Shown here piece by piece: positions 22,345 through 32,699 of a stretch of 64,000 bases of DNA. The notes under the pieces are model-generated. The model did no database searches, was not told the origin of the DNA, and was given only the letters and a program-made list of their open reading frames with translations. Positions within the stretch are counted from its first letter, which is position 1. Each line of letters opens with the position of its first letter. Source of the stretch: Terebella lapidaria (taxonomy: Eukaryota > Annelida > Polychaeta > Terebellida > Terebellidae); the NCBI GenBank assembly GCA_949152475.1, contig OX424568.1, positions 11,321,667-11,385,666 of the forward strand, written 5' to 3'. The position numbers and the translations under genes are program-made.

Positions 22345-23016
22345 AGTACTCTAAGTTTCGCCATGTCTCCATCCCCTATAGATGGCTTAAGCGAGCAGGA
22401 AACATGGGTCTAGCTGAAGTGATGATATTTATGGGTCGATGAATGGCTGCTCTCAGACAGGTGAGAATACTGGGGTTGAGACCTGGTTTCGTTTACTTCT
22501 GCATTCAATTCTACGCTGGTTTGGCGCTTTCTTCCAGTGCATCCATCGCCGCTGATTTCATTTGCGAACCGAAAGATTCTTCCATAGCTTGAGACATGTT
22601 TCTTGAATTCAAAATATAATTTAACATTAAACGTTGTGAAATACTGTGATTAGGAACAAACTTTTGTGTGCGCGTTCCTCGTCTGCTATAGGAAATTAAA
22701 CGAAGTTACGTGACTATGTTTGCATTCTGAGCAAACCAGACTTCTATGAACAACTGGACAGCATGGGTTTTTACATCGGTATCTCCAACACTGCATCGAA
22801 TCCCCGTTCTAACATACCGTAAAACGCATGCTAACATAAACAAAGACTTGAATTTCCCTATATTGTCGTTATTTGCAACACAAAAGAATCGAACTGAATA
22901 TTTGGGATTTCATCACTATAATATACTATACATATATATACGAGTTTCAAGTGATTGGGCTTTGTATTCTTATATATTTTTAGTCATTTGCTTTTGCATC
23001 ACTGCATGGAAGCCGT
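22345..23016. other. No gene seen
   Basis: AT-rich intergenic stretch without exons, RNA genes or clear repeats that I can recognise. Confidence 0.35.
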
Positions 23017-24987
23017 TAAGGTGTGATTGCACGTAACTTACCGGTGACTGCACTGAGGCACTTTTCCATTGACTTATGATGTGAAAGTAAAGGTAACAAA
23101 ATCACCAAAACAATACAATCCCCTGACCTAAAACTTGGCTAGCACACACACAAATACGCATGGATGATGAACCGAGACATGTTTCCATAAATGATATCAC
23201 GAAAGCTGTGCAATTTGATGATTAGATAAATCATTTTATACGTTTCACCAAAACGAAGATTCGAGTGTTCTGCTTGACAAGCACTGGCTGTTGCATATAT
23301 TTATTCCTTGTTGTCGTCAAAATAATGAGAATATCTAGGGCTATACTTTCTGTGAGATGAATACAATGAGCTGAACATTCATAATCCCAAACACCTCGGT
23401 GCACCCGAGTGCATATCACCTGTGAGTTTTACTGGCCTCACTAGCTATTTGCTGCACAGCATAATCCTTTCGCTCGCATTGTTGTGAGTGTATTTTGTAG
23501 ACTGAGAAATAGGTCGGAAAATGACATATGAAAACGATGAATTTAACAAATTTAACATTGCTTAGTAAGAAACAGAGTCTCGGCTAGTAATCCTTGATGG
23601 CTAACAATCAGAAAGGCAAAGTTTCACGTTGATTGGAAGTGTGTAAATTCATGAATTTGTTACCTTTATATTTACATTATAAGTAGATGGACAGCTGGTC
23701 ACTGTCAGGTTCATGACGATCACATGCAATCAATCCTTAAATATCCATATGCGAAACTACTTTCAAAATTCGATTTGCAATGTCAATTATAGACAAATTC
23801 CTGTGCGCAATATTAGAACTTTTTTAGAACTTTGTGCAACTGCTCTGATGACAGCTATTGATTACTTTCAACCGGTAAAACCGATTTTGCCAATTTAAGT
23901 TAGCCTTAAGGATTGATTGCACGTAATTATCATTAACCTGGAGCTGACCAGCTGTCCATTCACTTATAATGTAAATATAAAGATAACAAATTCATACATC
24001 TACATACTTCCAATCAACGTGAAACTTTGCCTTTTGATTGTTAGCTATCAAGGACTACCAACCCAGACCCCGTTACTAAACAATGTTAAACCTGTTAAAA
24101 TCATAGTTTTCACATGTCAATATCCAACCTATTTCTCAGTAGATAAGGTACACTTACAACAGGGCGAGTGAAAGGATTATGTTGTACAGCAAATAGCTAG
24201 TGACGGTAGTAAAACTCACGGGTGATATGCACTCAGGTGCACCGAGGTGTTTGGGATCCAAAATGTTCCGCTCATTGTATCCATGTCACAAAAAGTAAAG
24301 CCCTAGATATCATTATTTTGACCACAACAAAGTGTGACCGGGTTCGAGGTGGGAAGACGACAAACGCTGGTGTAATGATCAACTGGTGTTTATTTACACT
24401 GTGCTCCGCCGGTATGTACAGGGAAACTGTAATTGTATGATAATATCCAAAATCAGTGGATGGTAAACGTATGCATCCGTCAGTTGACAAATTCACAAAC
24501 CTGTAATTGTATGATAATATCCAAAATTAGTGGATGGTAAACGTATGCATCCGTCAGTTGACTAAAGTCATGTGACCTGGTTACAGGCGGGAAATCTGTG
24601 GCGGGAATGCTTAGGCTAAGAGCTATTATGCAACACAGTGGACCTTACAACATAAAGCAATGTGCGACACAGTGAGCAAACGCGCCACAAAAAGTATACA
24701 TATACGCAGCAACCAGTGTTTGTCAAACAGAACGCACGAATGTTCGTTTTGGTGAAACGTACAAAATGATTTATCTAATCATCAAACTGCACAGCTTCCG
24801 CGGTGTTATTTATGAAACCATGTCTCGGTTCATCATCCATGAGTATATGTGTGTGTGTGCAAGCCAAGTTTTGGGTCAGGGGATTGTATTGTCTTTGCGA
24901 TTTTGTTACCTTTATCTTCACATTATAAGTCAATGGGAAAGTGCTTCACTGCAGTTACTGGCATGTTACGTGCAATCTGTCCTTAAG
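23017..24987. repeat. Long inverted repeat (arms about 0.7 and 1.1 kb)
   Basis: The left arm 23017-23735 and right arm 23910-24987 are reverse complements through their length. Examples are CAATCCCCTGACC against GGTCAGGGGATTG, ACCAAAACGAAGATTCG against its complement near 24740, and AGTTTCACGTTGATTGGAAG against CTTCCAATCAACGTGAAACT. The spacer is about 170 bp. The right arm has an extra segment of about 360 bp (24332-24690). The spacer sequence (CAATGTCAATT, CTGTGCGCA) recurs at about 26205-26345, so this is part of a larger mobile or duplicated unit. No coding. Confidence 0.85.
24425..24564. repeat. Tandem duplication of about 77-bp period in the right arm
   Basis: TGTAATTGTATGATAATATC and the following TGGATGGTAAACGTATGCAT segment occur twice (24427 and 24504). 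The duplicate lies in the extra segment of the right arm and has no counterpart in the left arm. Confidence 0.85.
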
Positions 24988-25587
24988 CTCGGTTTAGGGG
25001 ATCAAACAACTTCAAACTTTGAATTTGAAGCCAAATTTTATCGTGTAAACTGAGACTTCAAACTACGTCAAGCTACCTCAAAATACATCAAACGCCACCA
25101 CAAAGCTTGATTAAACTCAGTGAACTACAATGAACTCGTCTTCATATCCAATTAGGGAAAAGCATGAATTTCAATTCCAAACTTCGTTATATTGAACGAT
25201 ATAGCACAGCAGCGTGATAATGTCATATATTCAATATGCATGATAAGTGATACTAAGAATTGTCCTTACACAAATAAAATACGCTAACGTTTGGTGTAAT
25301 ATCTCCATATGTATACACTTTTACACTTGCCAAGTCGTTGGTCAGTGGTGTTGGGTCCGATTCCGTGTATACTAGTAGACCAACAGGGGCATTTTACGAG
25401 GACGTGGACAAGATATTCCATGATACTGTGACACCCAGGGAACCATATCTAACTTGAAATGTTGCTTTATATTCATAAGTATAATTAAGATTTATAATAA
25501 TATACAAATGTATCTAGTACAAACACAAACTAGATAAAACGGTCCAGAAAATTTTGTAAACATATCATTATCCTGTTATATTATTCA

Positions 25588-25878
25588 GGACACCACTGAA
25601 CAGGACCTCAGTGTCAGAACCCTATCGAGTGGCAGCGATGATGAGAACTCCTCGGGTGAAAGTAACGAAGAGAATCAGACCTAACATTGGGAAGAAGAGG
25701 AAACCAGATGACGTTCTAATCCTGCAAGCAACGAAGGCGGTGCAAGACATGAAGGAGCCCAATCCTATTCCTACCCGTGTGGTTGAAGTCGACGACGATA
25801 TATATGCTCGTTATGCTTCAGAAAGTTTCGAACGCGTTCATAAAGTTTCGAACACGTTCGTTATGTTCTGAACGCGTT
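25588..25878 (+). pseudogene. Unrecognised terminal-exon-like coding segment, copy 1
   Basis: After the acceptor TTATTCAG the frame opens DTTEQDLSVRTLSSGSDDEN and continues as an acidic Ser/Glu run, but stops soon after. The adjacent frame then reads RKPDDVLILQATKAVQDMKE and VVEVDDDIYARY before running into the 20-bp minisatellite. An acidic linker followed by a short conserved-looking tail, shared with copy 2, looks like the C-terminal part of a DNA-binding (perhaps Myb/SANT-type) protein. I cannot confirm this. The frame change and the minisatellite in place of the C-terminus indicate decay. Confidence 0.35.
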
Positions 25879-26115
25879 CATGATGTTTTGAACGCGCTCG
25901 TAATGTTCTGAACGCGTTCGTAATGTTTCGAACGTGTTCGTAATGTTCTGAACGCGTTCGTAATGTTTCGAACGCGTTCGTAATGTTCTGAACGCGTTCT
26001 TAATGTTCTGTACGCGATCATAATGTTTCGAGCATGTTCATAATGTTTCGAACTCGTTCGTAATGTTATGAACGCGTTCATAATGTTTTGAACGCGTTCG
26101 TAAAGTTCTGAACGT
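25816..26115. repeat. 20-bp minisatellite with palindromic core GAACGCGTTC
   Basis: About 14 units of the type GTTCTGAACGCGTTCGTAAT. Most contain the self-complementary GAACGCGTTC, with variants GAACGTGTTC and GAACTCGTTC. Because 20 is not a multiple of three, open frames on the minus strand (25878-26081) are repeat artefacts. Confidence 0.93.
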
Positions 26116-26897
26116 ATTTCGCAAAATGTACTTTGTAAGTGTTTGAAATTATTGGTTGATTTTTTTCAGATGGCAGATATGAGCCGCCGTAGTGCGAATC
26201 TATTTTTAAAATTCGATTTTCAATGTCAATTTTAGACAAATTCTTGTGCGCATTAGAACTTTTGCAGTGTGCAACTGCTCTGAGGACAGCTATTGATCAC
26301 TTTCAAACGCTAAAAACGGATTTTGCCACTTTAAGATAGCCTTAAGCTCGGTTTAGAAGACCAAACTATTTCAAGCTTTTACTTCAAACTATGGATCTTG
26401 AAGCCAAGTTTTATCGTGTAAATCGAGACTTAAAACTACCTCAAAATACTTCAAACTCCACCACAAAGTTTTTCCAATTAAGGAAAAGCATGAATTCCAA
26501 TTTTAAACTCGTTATATTGTAAGATATAACACAGCAGTGTGATAATATGTCATATATTCGATATCCTTATTAGGTGATACTAAGAAGAGTCCTTCCACAA
26601 ATAAAATACGCCAACGTTTGGTGTAATATCTCCAAATGTATACACTTTTACACTTGCCAAGTCGTTGGTCAGTGGCGCCGGGTCCGATTCCTTGTATAGA
26701 CGAACATGGGCATTTTACGAGGACATGGACAAGATATTACATGACACTGTGACACACAGGGGAACCATATCTAATTTGGTAAAATGTTGTTTTATATTCA
26801 TAAATATAATTATGATTTATAATAATATACAAATGTAAACTAGATAAAACGGTCCAGAAAATGTTGTAAACATATCATTATCCTGTTATATTATTCA

Positions 26898-27151
26898 GGA
26901 CACCACTGAACAGGACCTCAGTGTCAGAACCCTATCGAGTGGCAGCGATGATGAGAACTCCTCGGGTGAAAGTAACAAAGAGAATCAGACCTAACATTGG
27001 GAAGGAGAGGAAACCAGAAGACGTCCTAACCCAGGAAGCAACGAATACGCTGCAAGAAACCAGAAGACGTCCTAACCCAGGAAGCAACGAATACGCTGCA
27101 AGACATGAAAGAGCCCGATCAGTGGAGCCGGCGTGTACTATTCAAACTTAA
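26898..27151 (+). pseudogene. Unrecognised terminal-exon-like coding segment, copy 2
   Basis: Nearly identical to copy 1 for the first 130 bp (acceptor, then DTTEQDLSVRTLSSGSDDEN). It diverges after RKPEDVL, where a 46-bp segment (starting GAAACCAGAAGACGTCCTAA) is tandemly duplicated at about 27008 and 27054 and shifts the frame again. Stop at 27149-27151. Confidence 0.35.
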
Positions 27152-28430
27152 CTGAACGACCACACTATAAATATGGGCACGTAATGATATATACTATATC
27201 ATGATGCGCACGAAAAATGATTGAAAATTTGACAATATTGAAATGAGATTTGAATCGATTTCCAATTTTATTATGTCTCTGTGTATCACGAACAATTCGA
27301 GTCAATGCCAAGATAGGTTCATATCTATGCGCCTCGCTCTTCGCCACCAGTGCTCACCGGGCTATGATCATTTCATGTCATAGCCCAAAGGCTCATTGTG
27401 AATGGATAGTATGAATCGAATACCACATTTTATAACGAACAGTGTAAAGTAAGTATATTAACGATGTATTTATAAATTGTACATCGACCTGATATCAACA
27501 CTATCAATATGATACTCCGCGCTAGATACAAGTATTGACACATGAAAAAGATATACAAATTGTACATGTTTGCGCACGCCGTGTCCTATCAGTTGTATCT
27601 ATCGTGAACTGTACACGCAGTGGTGATGGAACAAACCTATTTTAGTCACGCCTATCGGTGTTCTCGACGAAAATACATGAATTCCCCCCTATTTTAACAA
27701 CACACCAGGAAACATGTTATCGTAAATGTCATTGTGTCCCGGGCATTGTGTGTATCACTGAATGTTAATGCAGAAAATTGCTGATTTACCTGCCCGCATT
27801 AGCAAAAGCGGGTAGGTGTGCTTTCCCGGTGGGTAAACTGTCCCTCAGCACCGGCAAGCTGTTCCCCTATTGTGAGTGTATATTAATACCAATGTATATA
27901 TACATTGTACATCGACCTATTAATAACAACATGATACTCCGCAATAGATATTGACACGTAACAAGACATAGGCCTATTCTTCATACATTACACAATTTTT
28001 CATGCTATTTTACGACAATGCCGTTCATCGCCAACTATGCAAGCTGCGGTTTTCAGATAAACTTTATAATATAGTAATGCCTATTCGCTGTTCCAACCAT
28101 GTGCATTTACGCATTTCAAATGGCACGTACTGAACTGAGCTTGCACTATCAATGTTGCATTTGCCGTCAAGCTGTTCCCCCACCTTTTGTAGTATCGATC
28201 TCCGATAATATTGATTTCTGTTCGATGTATGATGAAAAAAATATATTGGTGGGCGAGTGTTTCAAATACTTCTCTCTCGATTACTGTTGAGTTTGCACAT
28301 GTATATGGGACGATAAAATATGAGACAATATCCTGTATTTATAACGGTGAGATGAACAGCACTAGACGCATAGCATTATGACCACCATCGTCTGGATTAT
28401 AGCTGGAATATTGCTGGATTAGGAGCACGG
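27152..28430. other. Intergenic upstream of the GT31 gene
   Basis: No exon seen. Some short repeats (TTGTACATCGACCT at about 27477 and 27905). The GT31 promoter and 5' UTR presumably lie in the last few hundred bases; no TATA box could be assigned with confidence. Confidence 0.35.
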
Positions 28431-29555
28431 ATGATGTTAACGTGCAAAGTAAGACGTATCCTACCGAGTAGGCATCTCGTCATAACATTCACCATCATGA
28501 ATTTATTATTATTTTACATGTATCAAACTATGGCTACTATGTTTCCTGAGTCCATGAGCATATCGTTATTCAACACTACTTCTGTGCGGGAGAATACCAC
28601 GACAGTGGAGGATACCTACATGGAAAATGTAACAATGGAAATAAGCGAGCTCTCAAATATTGGACAAATCGAAACTACTCCGATGTCTATCGAATCGAAA
28701 GCGCAAAATCGTGGAAAATACGCACGAGAACCCACAGGTGACTGTACAGCGGAGCACACGTTTGTTATCCTCATCAACAGCCCCACCGGAAATGACTATA
28801 TGCGCCAACTGATACGTCACACGTGGGGAAATCTCGGGAACTACGAGACTGTTTCCAACTTCACGCTCAAGCGGATTTTCGTTCTGGACGCGGGAGAGAA
28901 AGTCGCCGTTTCACCGGAAGTGAAGAGTGAATCTCGCACGCATGGCGATATTCTCGTCGTGAATCTCGAGGATAATTATGAACATCTGACTAGTAAGATC
29001 GTGGCAGCGCTTGATTGGTTGAAATTGTCATGTGATCTTAATCACGTGGATTTCGTTTTCAAAACAGACGACGATGTTTACGTAAACATGTTTGACATAA
29101 TCAAACGAGTATTGGACTTGAAACCGTACAAGAAGGTACATTTTATGTGTCCACTCACGAAAAGCAAAATGACCGACGGTCAAGAACTTTCAGATAACGA
29201 ATCAAAATGTATCCCTGGAAGTTACCCGACACATTGCAAAGGTGGAGGATACGTTATGACGCGGCGTGGTTTGAGTTTAGTATTAGACAGTGTAGACAAG
29301 GTACCAACACTGCCGTCAGAGAATGCTTTCATTACGTCATGCGCTATCAAAAGGGCTCACCCGGAAACGGAAATAGTGTACCGCCGGATACCGGCACAGA
29401 TGTCGCCAGTGGAAACACGTGAGGTGTCCACGTTGTTATCACGTGATGGCTTTGCAGCAATAGCGAATTTAACATTCGTTAACGCGCTGGCGCCGCAGTA
29501 TTGGATGGAAGTCAACGACTTCATGCATAAGTATCACACCACGCCGATCAAATGA
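28431..29555 (+). CDS. Beta-1,3-galactosyltransferase-like GT31 enzyme (Golgi, type II membrane)
   Basis: A single-exon frame of 374 residues, the usual intronless form and near the usual length (about 330-400) of beta-1,3-galactosyltransferase family genes. A short basic cytosolic start is followed by a membrane anchor at about residues 17-34 (VITFTIMNLLLFYMYQTM) and a Ser/Thr-rich stem with N-glycosylation sequons (NTT, NVT). The catalytic domain shows FVILINSPTGNDYMRQLIRH with TWG, DNYEHLTSKIVAALDW with a following Cys, the metal/UDP-binding TDDDVYVN at about 210-217 and the GGGYVM motif at about 271. The usual EDV motif before the conserved Cys reads ENA here (LPSENAFITSC, about 295-305). 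These enzymes move galactose or GlcNAc from UDP-sugar to glycan acceptors in the Golgi; the substrate cannot be told from sequence. MM at the start leaves two adjacent initiators. Divergence of the EDV motif may mean altered or lost activity. Confidence 0.9.
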   Translation: MMLTCKVRRILPSRHLVITFTIMNLLLFYMYQTMATMFPESMSISLFNTTSVRENTTTVEDTYMENVTMEISELSNIGQIETTPMSIESKAQNRGKYAREPTGDCTAEHTFVILINSPTGNDYMRQLIRHTWGNLGNYETVSNFTLKRIFVLDAGEKVAVSPEVKSESRTHGDILVVNLEDNYEHLTSKIVAALDWLKLSCDLNHVDFVFKTDDDVYVNMFDIIKRVLDLKPYKKVHFMCPLTKSKMTDGQELSDNESKCIPGSYPTHCKGGGYVMTRRGLSLVLDSVDKVPTLPSENAFITSCAIKRAHPETEIVYRRIPAQMSPVETREVSTLLSRDGFAAIANLTFVNALAPQYWMEVNDFMHKYHTTPIK

Positions 29556-32500
29556 TACATTTAATCAGCTATATTTGTCCTGCGATATTTCACGTAGGTC
29601 ACCGTGAATATAATCTGGCCCATGTTGAGTGAAACAGTTATGGGCAATTGGATGAAGAACTGAAAAAACTGAATATTAATTGTGTAGCAATGAATAACGT
29701 GAACATGTCACTCGATATGAAACTAAGTGCATGTGCAGCATCATTCACAGTGCCAATTGAACGATATATAAGAACGGTATAACTGCCTGTTGACGTGTAT
29801 CCACATAATTTGCAACAGGTGATATCACTGACTGTTCATTATATATTGACATTCATGCATATATAATTGGTATCCATGGAATGTTTTCACTCAGTTCATG
29901 ATGTGAAATAGACTTTCCGTGCATTTCATATATAGAAATCATATGGCAGAAAACCATTAAAATGCTAATCGATTGCAAAGATTAATTGGCTTCACATTGG
30001 TAAGAATTATCAATAACTACGAATATTTTAAATGTTAATAGTCTTGTAATATACATACTTCAAATGACATCGACGAAAAAGCTAATAATCATTCACGTCA
30101 TTTGATATTCATAGTCGCGACTTATACGAACCGCACACAGCAATGGCCAATTGACAGTCATTCTCCAGTGTTGATATATATATATAAAAATATTTGATTC
30201 ATTATGATCCAAGAATGGTGATATCATAATGTATGCGTAGAGTGCTGTGTTTGTCATAACAGCGTACGGAACAAGGTACACTAATCACCAGAATGAGACG
30301 TGTGATGCACCTGGAAATGTATCTTAGGAGTCCGAAGTCATGATCTCCTGTGAATCGTACAGTCAAGGGTTATCTTTATTGGTTTATAAAAAGTTTCGAT
30401 CAATACGTTCACCCATTCATAAAATTCCAATATGACGAATGGAAGGCAATACTCTACTTTCATGACATTCATGAAAGGTATATTTCGAGACAGCGACTCA
30501 GTAATGAACAGGTAATTTCCTGGGGTCACCGATCGTTTAAAACTATCAAAGTACTCCAATAATTCGTAGTGATCAGACAAAAATAAATTGATTATTTCTT
30601 CGTTGAAATCAATATTCTCAAACTGAGTATCGACGAAAAATGGTAGGAACGGATAATTGACAGCAGAAGCGGCGGAGATTATATAACAATTATAGTTTTA
30701 TCGGTGGTATAATAAGCCTATTTACCGTGATCTCAAATCGCATGTCGCCTATCAACAAAAGCTGTATTTGTTTGTTTTAGCGAGAGGCAATGTTGCGTAT
30801 AATACGATTACACGTTTTTGGACTCCACGAGTCATCTTCCTCACTCAAAGCTTTGAAAAAACAGTTGTCACACCCTAAAAAAACTATAGTCAGTATAAAT
30901 ACCAACAAAATACGTCTGTATAAGCCATTCGCCTAACCAGCAACCATCTTTTAATTTGATGCAACAAGGCACCTTCATTATCGTTCAGTTTCACTGCTTG
31001 ACAGGCGCAAATTAGCTCTCGTAGCGTGGGCGTTGCTATAGTACTGTGTCATGTCATACAATTAGGATTTTTTTTGTATGTACATAACCATCAACATTGT
31101 GGTGGATTATGTATGGTAATTTCTGTCGGAAAACCATGTCTGAAGTAACTGAAGGAGAAAAATGTAAAAAGTTTCTTGCTCACAGAATAACTCATCATCC
31201 AATTTCAAGTAGAGTTTCCGCACAGGGCATTGCCGCAACCATCGACGTGATTAATTACGTACAATTCACATGAATGAATGGGTATTTCTACGACAGTGTC
31301 CAGCTTTCAATATGGGGTTTACCAGTATGATGAATGGACATCCGCTAACGACTTCCTTCTGATTTCAAATAACTATATACAGTACAAATGACTACAGACT
31401 AGATGCAGATGATCTGCACAGCTCAATTGGCAGTAAAAATATAATAATTTTCGAAATTGCTTGCTGGTTGAATCGAAATTGTTGATGGAATCGCGACATG
31501 CATTTTTGGCGTTGAACTCTGTTTAAATCATTGGCTGACTTTGGCAGCGAAGGGTGTTCCACGAATATGCGAAAATTTATTGAATAACGCCACACCCATT
31601 TAGAGAGTCGATTCCTTTTCTGTGAGTAAAGAATAGACTAAGAAAGGGGGATTTCAAAGGTCAAACCACAAATCCTTATGCTGTGAGACACCCTGTCCTC
31701 AGCACAAATCTCTACTTTCCCTTCATGATCCATAAAGAATCCAGAAATGAATAACTTTTTTTTACAAAACTGTGCGTTCACACATCCACTTTACTGAATT
31801 TTGTGCTCTGTTCATTTGTATACTGTACTATAATATGCTATGCCATACTATACTATGCTATATCTTTCAAAATTATATGTATTCGAAGGTGGAAAACCAG
31901 TGCTCTTACAGTAATAACAATATTGATTTTTTTTTTCGTTTCAATGATAGTTTGGTATAACTGATTACACCTATTTTTTTCTTCGATAATGCATTATAAC
32001 ACAATGCCCTCTGACTACCAAAGTCATCAAAGTCATATCCATTTGTCTAAGCATGGAAACAATACCCAAGTGTAAATTATCCGAGCGAACAAAACCAAGT
32101 CTGTTTTCCAATCTCACGAGTCCGATGTCGAGCAAGATCGATTATGGAACTCCATGACTGAATATTGAACAACACTGAATATTGAAAAGTATCCTCAAAA
32201 TCCCATATAATATACATTTACATGTGCAGCGAATATTTCATCATCAAGATGGCTATATCATGATGGGCGAAGGAATTGATACACACACAGGTCCTTCAAC
32301 ACACTATTGATGATGTGCTGGACTGTGGGCGCGGGATGTGCAATGGACGAAGATATATTTTTAACAATACGATCATGAACCACCCAAATTTTTCTTTTTC
32401 TTTCGAGACGGAGAAACTATTAGTGAATACATATTCACTGTTTTCGCACGTTCAATTAATAAAGGGCCGTATCACTGTATTTGTGCCTGTACATGGAACT

Positions 32501-32699
32501 GTTGTGATCCGATGAATAAATAATTACTATTATGTGTTTTGTCACCGACATAACGAATAAACCGAGTGCTGTCAAACATTTTGAAAGCTTAAGGTCACAT
32601 CATGGCATTTTATGTAAAGACTGAACGCGGCCCAACGAGGCTATTAAGAATTATTGAATAATGTCCCATACCACAACGATTCAAACTTGTGCAAAATAA
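29556..32699. other. No gene seen
   Basis: AT-rich intergenic DNA. Several weak open frames show no recognisable protein features. A segment near 32070-32125 (CCGAGCGAACAAAACCAAGT) resembles part of the open frame at 47.5 kb. Confidence 0.35.

Larger units (their letters stand above)
24984..27125. repeat. Tandem segmental duplication (two copies about 1.3 kb apart)
   Basis: 24984-25810 and 26343-27110 match through AAGCTCGGTTTAG, GCCAARTTTTATCGTGTAAA, ACTTGCCAAGTCGTTGGTCA and the whole coding-like end beginning GACACCACTGAACAGGACCT. Between them lies a minisatellite (25816-26115) and a copy of the inverted-repeat spacer. Confidence 0.88.

Noticed and set aside
25878..26081. Repetitive minus-strand frame with HYERVRNITN-type repeats
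   Set aside because: The 20-bp minisatellite read in all three frames; not a gene.
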